Assembly (NCBI GenBank): GCA_943737045.1
Contig: CALSFV010000038.1
Coordinates: 372,001 to 436,000 of the forward strand
DNA length: 64,000 nt
Direction of reading: 5' to 3'
Source: Parapristionchus giblindavisi
Taxonomy: Eukaryota; Nematoda; Chromadorea; Rhabditida; Diplogasteridae
Below the pieces are notes generated by a model. That model did not search any database. It worked only from the letters and a program-made list of their open reading frames with translations, and was not told the DNA's origin. A program made the translations under genes and the position numbers. This document shows, piece by piece, positions 13,165-25,624 of the stretch; positions within the stretch are counted from its first letter, which is position 1, and each line of letters opens with the position of its first letter.

Positions 13165-13800
13165 ATCTCTCCCTCTCCCTCTCCCTCTCCCTCTCCCTCT
13201 CCCTCTCCCTCTCCCTCTCCCTCTCCCTCTCAATCTCCCTCTCCCTCTCCCTCTCAATCTCCCTCTCCCTCTCCCTCTCCCTCTCCCTCTCCCTCTCCCT
13301 CTCCCTCTCCCTCTCCCTCTCCCTCTCCCTCTCCCTCTCCCTCTCCCTCTCCCTCTCCCTCTCAATCTCCCTCTCCCTCTCCCTCTCAATCTCCCTCCCC
13401 CTCTCCCTCTCCCTCTCCCTCTCCCTCTCCCTCTCCCTCTCCCTCTCCCTCTCCCTCTCCCTCTCCCTCTCCCTCTCCCTCTCCCTCTCCCTCTCCCTCT
13501 CCCTCTCCCTCTCCCTCTCCCTCTCCCTCTCCCTCTCCCTCTCCCTCTCCCTCTCCCTCTCCCTCTCCCTCTCCCTCTCAATCTCCCTCTCCCTCTCCCT
13601 CTCAATCTCCCTCCCCCTCTCCCTCTCCCTCTCCCTCTCCCTCTCCCTCTCCCTCTCCCTCTCCCTCTCCCTCTCCCTCTCAATCTCCCTCTCCCTCTCC
13701 CTCTCCCTCTCCCTCTCCCTCTCCCTCTCCCTCTCCCTCTCCCTCTCCCTCTCCCTCTCCCTCTCCCTCTCCCTCTCCCTCTCCCTCTCCCTCTCCCTCC
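13165..13800. repeat. (CCCTCT)n array of about 636 bp
   Basis: Near-perfect hexamer array with CTCAAT interruptions. The same block of two CTCAAT interruptions followed by a CCCCTC variant appears at about 13361 and again at about 13577, 216 bases (36 hexamers) apart. That implies internal duplication by unequal exchange or slippage. All frames are open on both strands (Pro-Ser, Pro-Leu, Arg-Gly and similar), so the 230-270 residue frames here are artefacts. It lies between the secreted gene and IFT121, about 110 bases before the IFT121 start. Confidence 0.97.
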
Positions 13801-13909
13801 ACTCCTCTCATTCTCGCCTTCTCCTTCTCCCTCTTCCAACCTCCTCTCTCAATCTCCATAGTAACTGTACATACTCCATTTATTCATTTCATTTCTTCTT
13901 AATCTTAAA

Positions 13910-16900
13910 ATGGTTGAACTTCTCCATACATTCGTTGATGATTTCTCCATCAAAGGCATCTATGCTTATATGTCGAGGAAGGTATGATTGACCTCTACTC
14001 CTCTTAAGAATCGTAAGCCAGTCTAGCCAGCCATCCAGTCTAGAAGCCATCCAGCCACAATTTTTATTTCTACTGAAAAAATCTTGATCGTAGCCGTTTA
14101 AAGTCATTATGCAAAGAAGAATTAGTAAAGATCAAAATGTAAAAAAAAGAAAATGTTTATTGTATGATTATTGATTGATTGTAGATCAATCTTCCTCCTC
14201 CATCTAATGATGGTACAGATGATGTATTCTATTGTCTAGCATGGAATCAGAATAGTGGACATCTCGTAGCTGGTGGTTCACATGGACACTTAAGACTACT
14301 TCTAACCAATTCTATTGATGGAACTGGAAATAGTTTGTTCATTTTGTTATTAAAATGAGGAACGAGATAGAATAGGTAGAGTTATAGTGCATATTTCTTG
14401 GTGAGAGGTGATGGCGGAAGGAATGACCGAACGATAGACAGACGAACAAAAGGACAGACAGACTTTACGCTTTTAATATTTAATATAACTTTTAATATTT
14501 CTTTGAGTTGTAATGGATCGGGACATCGCCTCTGTTGTTCAGACATCTAATATTACATCGAATATGGTTCTAGAAGGACATGCTGGTATTGGTTTAATCT
14601 TTTCCTATCAATCAATAAATCAATCGATATTTGCAGGAACTGAAGTGAAATGTGTAGCGTGGAATGAACCAATGCAAAAGTTGACAACATCAGATGGAGG
14701 AGGGAGTATTATTGTTTGGCAATATGGAGCTGATAAATGGTATGAAGAAATGGTCAATAATAGGTGAGATAATATCTATTGATTCATTGATTACCGTAAC
14801 CCTTTAACTTTGACAGACAACAGTCTTTCGTGGTGGGAATGGATTGGAGTTCAGATGGTACCAAGATATGTATTGCATACGCTGATGGTATGATGATTAT
14901 TGATTAATTTTAGTGAATTGATAATTAATAATATTGATTAAAGGTGCATTAATAGTTGGTTCTCAAGATGGAAGTCGAGTGTGGAGTAAAGATCTACCTC
15001 ATGAACTAAGAGGAGGATGCGCTGTATGAACAATCAATATTCATAAATCAATAATTATTGATTATTGTAGTGGTCACCTGATTCTTCTCATATTCTAATT
15101 GGTCTGAATGATGGCGAAGTTCATGCTTATGATGAAGGTGGCAATTTTGTCGTGAGTATTTTAGTTTCTAAAGTAAAAATATGAATTATAAAATTAGAAT
15201 TATAACGAAACTATTCATTACTAACAAGTAAGTATTGATTATATTTAAGATGAAACTTCATATGAGTTGTCTTGAGACAGTGGAAATAGAACAAGCTCTA
15301 TCGAGTGACTTTCTCGGAGATCCAAATAGACAACAACGTTCGCTTACTTTCATTAAATTTACTCTTTTATGATTATGAGTTGTCCTATCTCTATTATTTC
15401 CGTAGATATAATAGTATATAAATTCCAGTTAGAAGAGACGCAATACATGGTACGTTTATTGATTGAAGTAGACGTGAATCTTACAGTGTTAGATTATCGA
15501 TTAGTCTCTGTCTGATCTATTCTCATCTCAATCAATCAATAATTATTGATTTTGGACTCTTTAGAAGAACGTAAAGATCGTATCGTAGCTATCAAATGGT
15601 ACAGTCCTGCACACAGAGCGAAGCAAAATATAGGACCAGCAAGAGGTTGGTTGATCATGTTCAAAAGTATCGAAAAGAAAAGAAAATAAGCGAGAGAGTG
15701 TATGAAATTAGGAGAGTGTTCTCTGTTTTTCTTTAGTTTTCGCAACTTCTGAACAAAGGAGAAATCGTGATGAGGCAGTACTGTATCGAGTATTTCCTTC
15801 CATTTTCAGAATATTATGATCCTCCCCAAAGGAAACGTGCAGCATATGTAGCAATGAGGACAATGCAACAACAGATGCATCAAGCTAATGAACCTGAAAC
15901 TGTATCTATATTGATTATTGAATCAATAATATTTATATGAATTAAGATAATAACTCAAACAGTTCGTCCATCAATTCTCATTGCTTATTCCCATGGAGTT
16001 ATTCAATTGATGAGAAATGCTATGGATACTGGTTAGATATAACTTACAATAACAGTGAGATCAAAGATCAATTTATAATATGAATGTCATTCTGATTAGA
16101 TTGACAGAACAATATTGTATACTATACATATAGACCGATTGAATAATGTGTGAAATGAATTTAACAACATTTTATCTTATCACATCTCTCATATTATTCA
16201 GCCTCATATGTCTGTCGTTTCCCTGGAGTCTCTATAACATCTGCTCAATGGAGTCCAGGAGGAGGATTCTTTGCTGTGACTGGAGAGAATCAAGAAGCTC
16301 CGCCTAATGAAAGATTAATACTAATCATTGGAACAGCTTATGGAGAGGTTACTGTAGTAACGATCCAATAACCCAATTTAATGATTAATTTTAGAAACTT
16401 CGAATCGTGAAGACTCAAGGCAATAGTCTGAAAGATTGTGCATGGGATCCGACTGGATTGAAACTTGCTCTGGCTATTGATAATGGAGTCTTCTATGCTA
16501 CAATACGACCCGATTATCTTGTACATCAATCAATAACTTGACTCTAATCAATCGATATTCGATTTCAGTGGACATATGGTGGTCATTCTGTCGTGTATGC
16601 ATATTGGGAAGGAATTCCTGATGAGCATACTGTAGTTTTCTATGAAACTCGATTGCAAGAGGTTTACAGTAGATCAAAAATCGATCGGTACTAATCAATA
16701 TTACTTACAGCATTATACAAAGCATTTGAAAGGTTTAAAGGGATTGGCTGGATATGGAGATTATGTGTGTTATGTCTGTAGACATGATGAATCGAAGACA
16801 AGCACTGCTGTGGTTGGTATCATTTACAATTTTAAAAACTTAATAAATATTAAATATATTATTATTAATAATCAAACATATTTTGAGTACGCAGCCCAAT

Positions 16901-19900
16901 TATGTAATGGAATAGGTACTCCAGTTGATTTCAAAACACTCGAAATCGATGTGAGATACGTTTCCATGAATGCTACTACTGCTGTGTTTGCAGGTTAGAA
17001 TCCACTTTATTCCAATCTGGAAAAAAACACTTATATTTGATTTAATCCCTTTACGAATTCCTTTGAAAAGTAGAATGATAATAATAATAATATACTGTAA
17101 TTCTCAGGCCCCGAATCATTTGTCATTTGGCATTTCACTCTTCCACGTAGAATCGATGTCAACATCAAATTCATTCCTCGTGTATCGGATACTGTAGATC
17201 AGTTAGTGATTAATCATCAATCAATCAATCAATAATCATCCATTTAGAGTATATTTCCTGGATAATTTGATCCCTCCAACGGACACGACCTTCAGACGTA
17301 GAGTTAGACCGTAAAATTTACAAAACAAATTAAATATGTTCAATTTAGAAAGGAGTAGATTCAATCTGTTCAATATGCCTTGGAGACTCTTTCTTCTTAG
17401 CTGTGAGATTTTTATTTCCTGTTTAAAAAAAAATTATTTGTATGCTCCTATTTTCGAAATTCATATGAGGCTGATTATAATTTCAGGCAACAGACTCTGG
17501 TCATCTCTTCAAATTTTCTCTTCAAGATGGTTCGCTCATTAATCGATTCATCATCTCAGCTCATCCAGAGAAAATGCAATTGAGTATGCTATACAAGTAA
17601 GTGTATATTTGTTCAATTTTAATTTTCAAACGTACTTCATTCATAGAAAATTAGCCGTCCTCGATAGTAATATGATCTTGAAGTTCTACGAAATGTATGA
17701 GACCAAAGCAGAACCGATTCCACATGAGGATAAGAGGGAAATATGGAGTTTCTGTTGGGATTCTGTACGTTTGATCTTTGATCTTTGATCGTAGAACAAA
17801 TCGATAATTGATTGATTGATAGGAATCGGATGATTCAATAGCAGTGAATGAGAAGGGAAAGATGACTGTGTATAGAAATGGAGATGCTGAAGAGGGACAA
17901 CCGAATACTGGGTAAGATTAAACAAATTATATGTATTTTTTTGTTTATAAATCGTTGAATAATATTAAATATGGAAATTATAGATGTGATATATTGATTG
18001 ATTGGAATGATTTATTGATTGATTCAGATACATTTGTCAATTCCGAGGTCTGGCTGTTCGATCTGTTCTTGTGGACAATTTCATGCACTATAAAGATATG
18101 CCAGAGAGACGATTCGTTGTTGATATGGAGATTAAAGTGAGTAGATCAATGAGAATCAATCGATAAACAATATGATTATAGGTTCTTCGTGATGCAAAAA
18201 TGTTATTGGAAAGATCTGGAATAAACGAGGCAGTAGCTTTCATTGAGAAACAACAACATCCAAGGCTATGGTTTGCTTATTTGAATACACTTCCCGAACT
18301 AATTCTCCTCTCTGGCAATATTCTCTCGTTTTCTTAGTCTACAAGAGAACGTTGCCAGATCGAAGAATAAAATTACCTCGGGGTGTTTCTTTAAAGTTAT
18401 TATTTAATTAAAATTACTTGAAGGGAATTACTAGCAGAGAGCGCTCTTCTTAAACTCTCGATAAGCAATGCAGAACACGCCTATGTCATGTTGAAGGACT
18501 ATTATGGGATCAAGTTTTGTAAGAAACTACAACAGATTCAGGTTGATAACCATTGTGATTGAATCGATTCAATAGATACATATACAGGATCCAGATATGC
18601 AAAGAGCTGAAGTATTTGCTCATCTTGGAAGAATAAATGAAGCCGAACAGATCTATAAGAAAGCTGACAGAATGTACAAAAGATTGATCTTTGATCTTTG
18701 ACATATTCGTTCAATTCAGGGATCTTGTGGTTGATATGAGAAAACGATACAATGAATGGGTGACGTTACTCAATACTCTTGAGACCGAAAAGGTGACCTT
18801 TGATCTTTGATCATTCATCTCTCATAATTAAACTATTGTTCTTTGAAGTTGTCAAAGATAGGAGATGACGAATTGCTGAAAGAAGCCAGAAATCAAGTCG
18901 GAGATTATTTCTGTGAGAAACTGAATTGGTAAGAGAAATTGATTTACAAATAAAGTCGAACAATATAATTTTAGGAAGAATGCGATGGTTTACTATCAAC
19001 AAACGGCTAATTTACCTAAGGTTTATCTTTAATATATTCATTAAAATTAACACAAATGTTTTAATCATATTTTGGCTTTCATAAAATATTAATCAATCGA
19101 AGGAATTTGAAGGTTCTCCGTTGTGCTCTTCAATTGGATGATTTCGATACAATTCTTACTTTACCATCGAAAGTGAATGATGGAGATGACTTCTTATTGG
19201 TAGATCAATTATCATATTTTATTTTAATTATAAATTAATAATTAAAGGAACTTGCGGATGTCTTTTACAACGCTGGACTAGCTGAACAAGCTGTCTCATG
19301 CTATCTCAGAGTAATCTTTGATCTTTGATCTTTCCAATTCATTTCGTTCCTTTCAGTGTGAACGCCTCAACGAAGCTCTTGATTGTTGTATCAAATTGAA
19401 CCAGTGGGAAATGGTATTTATAATAATAAACAATATTTAAAATTTGAAATGATTATGCAGGCTGTAAATCTTTCTCGTAGTCATAATCTTCGAGATGTCG
19501 ATTCTCTCCTTGGAAAATATGCAACAGAACTAACGGGAAGTAATGAGAGAACATTGGCTGCTGTTCAATTATATAAAAGAGCTGGAAGATATTTGGATGC
19601 TGCTAGAATTGTTTACGATGTTAGTCATTCATTTCAATATTGTTAAATGAGAAAGTGAAGAAGAAGAGGGAAGAAGATAGAATAGGAAGAATACCTTCTA
19701 AATAAGTTTCGATCTAGAGATATATGCATTTTTTAGCAAAATTGTTGATCTTGTACAATTCTACCTTTCTCGGTTGAAAGTTCTGCAAATGCTCAAGACT
19801 TGACTGTTTTAATTAAAATTTACTTATAGGTATGTAAGATAAATATAGCGTATTCAGATTGCAAACGATGAAAGACAGAAGACGTCATCGTTGTTGAGAT

Positions 19901-21082
19901 TAAAGAAGTTATATGTTATGGCTGCATTACTCATTGAAGAATATCATGTACAAGTAAATATTTGTTAGTCTTTGATCTTTGAACTTTGATCTCTTTTCAG
20001 ACTCGATCAAAAGAATCAAGCACAGGACCGAATAAGGACTCTGTAAGTGACTCCATTTATAGTAATCTTTGATCTTTGATATAGGCCAAAGCCGCCCTCT
20101 CTGGATTATTGAAAGAAGATTCATCAATGAGAATTGAAGATTCAAGAATGATCGATAGAGCATGGTTACTTTTGTTTACTTTATTTATTTATTTATTAAA
20201 AATATTTAAAAAAAACTTTCATTTGAAGGCGTGGAGCAGAGGCATACCACTTCTTCATGTTGGCACATCAACAAATCTACAGAGGTTTTGAATTATTGAT
20301 TTTTCACTTAAATTATTGATTGTTTAAGGGGAAGTAGACCTTGCAATGAAGACCGCTCTATATCTCACTGATTTCGATGATTTGCTTGATCCTATCGAAG
20401 TTTACTCATTACTCGGTATTTTTTATCGGAATTTCAAGAACAATCACATTTTCATACATGAATTTCATAAATTCATGAATTATAGCACTTGATGAAAATA
20501 AAATCAACGATTTATTAGTTCTATTTTTAGCTCTAGCAAGTTGTGCTACTCGTCAGTTCGAGGTGTGTAGTAGAGCCTTCATGAAACTAGAGAACCTCCA
20601 GGTTTGATCTTTGATCTTTCGATCTTTTGATCTTCTTCATTCAAGGATATTTCCGCTGAAGAACGCCAATCCTACTCCTCCCTAGCCATGCAGATATTCT
20701 TGAAGTAAATCAATCAATAAATCTCATCTACAGTAATCCAATCGTTACAGGAATCCCCCGAATGATACGAAGTCAAAGTTCATAGAATGTCCCAATTGTG
20801 ATTCTCCTATGAATGATTACTCTTTGATATGTCCAAATTGTGATAATAAGGTACAGTCAATTATTCCAAACGATAGCTTTATCTTCTTTTCATAGTTTTT
20901 GTCCCTTTTCAGGCAAAATAGTTTTTAAATTGTCTATTTTTCAGTTACCGGTTTGCATAGTTACTGGTCAACCCCTTCATGACTTTCAATTCTGGCTGTG
21001 TCCAGTCTGTAAACATCGTGCATATGAACAATACATACAGAACACGGCATTCTGTCCTCTTTGTCATGCAGAAGTACCCTAG
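13910..21082 (+). CDS. ifta-1: IFT121 / WDR35 homologue (intraflagellar transport A complex)
   Basis: Subunit of the IFT-A complex, which drives retrograde transport and membrane-protein entry in cilia. Exon 1 is 13910-13981; exon 2 starts at 14185. The N-terminal beta-propeller is clear: AYMSRKINLPP, TEVKCVAWNEPMQKLTTSD, IIVWQYGADKWYEEMVNNR and KICIAYADGALIVGSQDGSR. The C-terminal half is TPR-like. The end carries the CxxC zinc-ribbon region, with FIECPNCDSPMNDYS and then FQFWLCPVCKHRAYEQY, AFCPLCHAEVP. The whole length is covered by many small exons with short introns; not every exon border was fixed. The first in-frame ATG (13910) adds about 20 residues relative to other WDR35 proteins; an internal ATG at 13970 gives MSRK and is an alternative start. 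The symbol is that of the C. elegans orthologue. No DAF-19 X-box was recognised upstream. Confidence 0.92.
15659..15755. mobile_element. Short inverted-repeat element, TGTTCAAAAGT family, copy 1
   Basis: About 97 bases starting TGTTCAAAAGTATCGAAAAG and ending TTTTCGCAACTTCTGAACA, so the ends are inverted repeats. It lies in an intron of the IFT121 gene. Related copies are at 38595 and 40055. The middle, GCGAGAGAGTGT, is also shared with copy 3. Confidence 0.75.
18297..18375. mobile_element. Short inverted-repeat element, TCTGGCAAT family, copy A
   Basis: The core TCTGGCAATATTCTCTCG pairs with CAAGAGAACGTTGCCAGA across a small loop, at 18311-18359. Similarity to copy B at 31359 extends into the flank ending AATAAAATTA. 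It lies in an intron of the IFT121 gene. Confidence 0.65.
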
Positions 21083-21140
21083 TCAACCATTTTGAAGTGA
21101 TGTACAAGTAATGTCTAATAGTTTATCTATGATAAATAAA

Positions 21141-22954
21141 TCATATATTATATAAGCTTAGTTTACTAGCTCTAATATCTCTGCTTACACCACAATCCAT
21201 GAAGTCCATATCGTCCAAACTTGGTTCAAATGCAACATGAACACGAGGAGCCTATGATATCAATCAATAATCATGATTAATCTTTGATCTTTGTATCATA
21301 CCTTGAGGGCATTTTCATCAATCTTTCCCAGTAGTCCAAATCTGGCGAGTGCATGTAATTGAGTCATTCCAACTGTTAATCCCTTGTTCATATTGATTGA
21401 TTGAGCCAACTATAATGGAATGGATTACTGTAGAATTCGTTGTAAGAGTACGTACAGATAACATCTTTGATGCGAGTTCTTTAGCCTTTCCTACATGTCT
21501 TCCCATATAGTGAACATGATCAATCAATTCAGCAGCCACGAAGTCAATTGTGATTGTTACAAGAATAACACCAAAGACAATGAAGAGAACCAAATGAATT
21601 ACATTCACTGATGGCTTAATTAGTATTATTATTATTTAAATTAATTATTCGAATAATAAAAATACCGCCAGATCTCCGAAACCAATAGTGAAGATGGATA
21701 TCAATGAGAAGTAGATAGCATCCATTAGACTCATATCTGTCATGATATGGAAGAAGATTCCTGGAAGGAATGAATGAATGATTAATGAAAGTCTAATGAA
21801 TAAGTGAAAGAACCTCCTGCAATGGGATAGAATGCAAGAAGAGACAAGAATATTATAGTAGGAATTGTTAGTGACTGAAACGGTGAAGAATTAGATCAAA
21901 GTAATCGATAATCGATTAGAATGAACTTACCGTAGTAAAGAATTGAGTGATGAAATTGGACATGAATTTGCCTGCATCTGCCATTGTTACCAGAGCGAGA
22001 GGAATACCGATTAGGCCTAGAATTCAAGAATTGATTTTATAATCAAAAATCAAACTCGAAGAGAAAGGTGGTGAAAATGTAAATATTAGTTATGTTTCAT
22101 ATTGCTTATTTCACATTTCATTATTTCATTGTTTCGTTTTGAAACTTGAATGATTTTTACATAGAATAAAATATTATGAATGCTTACCGTAGACAACAAC
22201 GAATAATCTGGACACAGGCGATATGGGGGTAATATAACCGTATCCTGAATTAATCATGTCTATGACCTACAGAACTACCGTAATCCTCTCTCACCTACTG
22301 GGATTACTGTAGTGGAAGTGAATAAGACGGCTGATGAGAGTGTCCACATATCCTCACCAGAGGAATTGAAGAATTGAGTCTGGATTCAAATATTGATTGA
22401 TTATTGATTTGAGATAAATCAATAACTACCTCAAATATATGATTGCCATGAGGACAATCAATGAGATCAAATATTCCTTTTGTATAGTCATCTAGAGCAC
22501 TCTCGAATTCTCTTTCTGTTTTTGATGATGAAGATACATTATTGATTAGTTCCTTCAATATCAATCGATAATCGATTAAATGGATCATATGACAAACTTG
22601 AATGAGTATATCAAGAGAAGAAAGCATATTGTGTCTTTCTTCTAATTCATATGGACGCTCCAAATGAACAAAGATCAAAGCTCCTTACAATATTTACTTT
22701 ATTATATTTAAACATTAAAAACTTATACAACCTATAAATATGTACGCTATAGATGTAACTATAAGAGCGATATGAATGAAAGCTGTGCGAAACTTCTGAA
22801 AAAATGTGGTCCTTCAAAGATCAAAGATCAAAGAACAAAGATGACTGACCGATAGTGAACAACATTTGGCATCCTCATCTTCTTCATCTTCTTCCTTTGC
22901 TCTTTCTGTCTCTTTATCAGACATTCCTTCTGAAATTGGACGATGACTTAACAT
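21141..22954 (-). CDS. TWK-type two-pore-domain potassium channel
   Basis: K2P leak channel of the plasma membrane with four membrane segments and two pore loops. Reading leftward: the start is at 22954 (MLSHRPISEG) or at the in-frame ATG at 22924 (MSDKETERAKEEDEEDE). Membrane segment 1 is FIHIALIVTSIAYIFIGALIF. A long extracellular cap loop runs from ERPYELEERH to CPHGNHIFE. Pore 1 spans a splice site and joins as TSTTVIPVGYGYITPISP, restoring the VGYG filter. Then come LGLIGIPLALVTMADAGKF, IPTIIFLSLLAFYPIAGG, pore 2 in SIFTIGFGDL, and FIVFGVILVTITIDFVAAEL. The cytosolic tail VHYMGRHVGKAKELASKML is the usual nematode TWK motif. It ends DCGVSRDIRASKLSLYNI. Which TWK gene it is cannot be told. 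It is convergent with IFT121, with 58 bases between stop codons. Confidence 0.92.
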
Positions 22955-24186
22955 TTGGACGTAATGTCTAATGGAGACTGGACAGAGATGGGATAGCTTT
23001 CAAAGATTCTCTCCCTCTCTCTCTACCTCTACCTTTCCCCTTAAATCGCTTGACCGTTACTACAATTAAATAGGAAGAGAAGCGTCACTAATAAGTTGAG
23101 TGAAAGAAGGTATGGTCAGTCTGAACTCAATGTACAGAATGAATAAGAAATAAAGATAATAAAGAAGATTGATACTATAAAGTTACTGTATTTCTTTGAG
23201 ATTTTCATCCGAAAACGATTGATTTCTCGTTGACTTTTGTCTTGGATACAGGATAAAGGATATTCTTACCATGTTGAATGATAATCTCAACGACAGGTTG
23301 AGTCATAGAGGGAATAGAATAGAATGTACTCTCAATGGAAGAATAGGAATGAATATGATATGAAGAAGAAGGAATAATTAGAATGAAAAGAAGATGAGAA
23401 GACTTTATGACTATAAGAAGAGAAAGACAAGGAATTGGACAATGAAACTTTTATAGGAGACTATGGTCTCTTCTGATGAATATACTCTCTCGTTGAAATA
23501 GATCAGAGAAATAGTTTGTGAATTGAAGAGAGTCCCTCTATCATGAGTATTGTTTTGATAAACTGAATGGATAAAAGAGGTACATTAGGGGAATAGAGTG
23601 GATAGATGTATTATTCAAGTATGGTAGGAATATTAAAGGTAACTATCTATCTTTTATAGGTACTTTGACTATATTGGAGACAATGGAAAATACTTACTAA
23701 AGAGTGGATATAATAATATAAACAAGTTAATGTATGAGAAAAGCAACAACTTTTCAGTACACAGAAAAAGTTTTGTTTTGAAGAAGTGAGATAGACAGAG
23801 AGTAGAAGGTGTTGGTTTGACCCTATTGAAGTTGCATTTCAAATGCATTACAAATCGAGTAAGTTTCCCAATTTGAGAATAGGATAAAGTATAGATAAAG
23901 AGTACATCTTAGTATCTTAGAATACCAAATAGAAATGGAGAAGAGAAAGGGGAGAAATAATGGGTCGGCTTCTTCTTCTTCTCAATCTCTTTTATACTGA
24001 CAGGAAGCTATTATACACCTTGAGAATGGATAAATACTATTCCCCCAATATATATCACAATAACAAATATGAATAGAATGTGCTACTACAATCAACTGAA
24101 CACTTTGTAGATTTTGCAAACATTGACAATAAATAAAATCGCGTAAACTTTATTCAAATCAAATGGTAATTTCATTTGTTCTTTGT
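22955..24186. other. Intergenic region, no gene seen
   Basis: AT-rich with purine-rich GAAGAAG runs on the plus strand. No frame has splice support or a recognisable motif. It probably contains the promoter of the K2P channel and the 3' flank of the mucin-like gene. Confidence 0.45.
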
Positions 24187-25483
24187 TCATTTGGTATGAA
24201 TCTCAAGCATTTCAGCAGAAGTCGGAGCTATGTCACTCAACTCTTGAATTGCCCCTGAATGTTGATAATTTAATAATAATAAAACACAATTTAAAAAATT
24301 CAATGGAATAATTTTGTGGAATAGCGTAAATAATAATTGTCGTTCATCAATATCTAAAAATATATTTTTTAAAACAAACCTGTTGATTGAGGTGGGGGTG
24401 ATTTCATTCGTTTCGAAACATCTTTCGATCTAATCGATGGTGATTTTGTGATTACTGTAGTTTTCTTGGTAGGAGTACAACATGATAAACTCCATATTGA
24501 ATGGATATAACTAGATATCATTATGATCAGAAATACTCCATGGATTACATAGACTATAATCGATACTATTCCCAATCGATAACGATATGCTAAAGATTAT
24601 TGATTGATTGTAAATAAAATAGATCTATGAGTGAACCTTCTCGAGATTGGATACTCGACTGCTTAGCGAAATCTAGAATAGAAATATATCAGTTTTTTCA
24701 TAAACAAGCAAATATTATAAACACGAGTACTGGGAAATTTGAGTTTTGAAGCTTGTCTGCATATTTCCGCATCGGTAAGTGGACCTCAAAATTATTCATT
24801 TAAAGATAAAATCAATCAATAAACACTTGAAATAGCATCTTCAGTATTGATTGGTCTCATCATTACTGTCGATCGATATGAGGAATATTTATTGATTTTA
24901 ATCATTTATATTTTAATGACTAACTTGAAACATTGGCTGTACTGGAATCAAATACAGTGTTTTCATTTGATTTTATAGGAGAAGCAGATGAAATGGACGA
25001 CTGACCTTAAAGTATTCATTATATCTAATACATTTCCTTTCAGGAATCGAATTAAAATTTGAAATTAAGAAATCAGTGAAACTCACTTGTGAGAGAGGTT
25101 GATTGAGTAGATTCAGTCTGTGCTACGGTATCAATCAATAATGATGACGATACTGTAGTCGTGTCAAGATCAGCTGTATTTGAAACTGACTGGATTTCTG
25201 TAGAAGTCGCATGAACATAATCCGTCTTTATTGCATTTGGTGCAGACGTATCTGTTGATGATTGTATGGATGATACGGTAGAAGATGAAATATCGATTGA
25301 TTGGGAGGTTGATTTAGTCTTTTCAGTGGCTGATACTGTAGTCAACAAATACGAATCGATTGAAGTAGAGGAAGAGGAATTATCGATCGATTCAAGGAGA
25401 GAAGTGGTAGAATTATCGATTGATTCAGACTTCGATAATACGAAATAGAATAAGAATAGAATGAGAGATGACCGACTGATCAT
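24187..25483 (-). CDS. Ser/Thr-rich single-pass membrane protein (mucin-like)
   Basis: No family recognised. The start at 25483 gives a signal peptide, MISRSSLILFLFYFVLSKSE. About 120 residues dominated by Ser and Thr follow, e.g. STSQSIDISSSTVSSIQSST, a pattern typical of O-glycosylated ectodomains. Downstream exons are small and their joins uncertain. One encodes a hydrophobic helix, GIVSIIVYVIHGVFLIIMIS, followed by a basic tail (KKTTVITKSPSIRSKDVSKR). The last exon ends TSAEMLEIHTK before a stop at 24187-24189. The order of signal peptide, Ser/Thr-rich region, one membrane helix and short basic tail suggests a type I surface glycoprotein. An ATG 48 bases upstream in frame (MYSFTIFF) would spoil the signal peptide and is less likely. 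Confidence 0.6.
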
Positions 25484-25541
25484 TAATTGATGAATATGGA
25501 ATAATGAAAAGAAAATGGTAAATGAATACAATTAGAATCTA

Positions 25542-25624
25542 TCGTACCACAAAGTTTCTTATTACATTGAAACTTTTACTATGTTTCTGAAGCTTTTAAT
25601 GTAATAAGAAACTTTGCGGTACGA
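25542..25624. repeat. 83-bp near-perfect hairpin
   Basis: TCGTACCACAAAGTTTCTTA at the left is matched by its reverse complement at the right, ending GGTACGA at 25624. The arms are about 30 bases with a single mismatch near the outer end. The inner segments GAAACTTTT and GAAGCTTTT are looser. It is 58 bases upstream of the mucin-like gene's start codon. It could be a tiny foldback transposon or a hairpin RNA source. Confidence 0.8.

Noticed and set aside
13070..13902. Open frames of 230-273 codons (Pro-Leu, Pro-Ser and Arg-Gly repeats)
   Set aside because: They are translations of the (CCCTCT)n array; every frame on both strands is open because no hexamer phase contains a stop.
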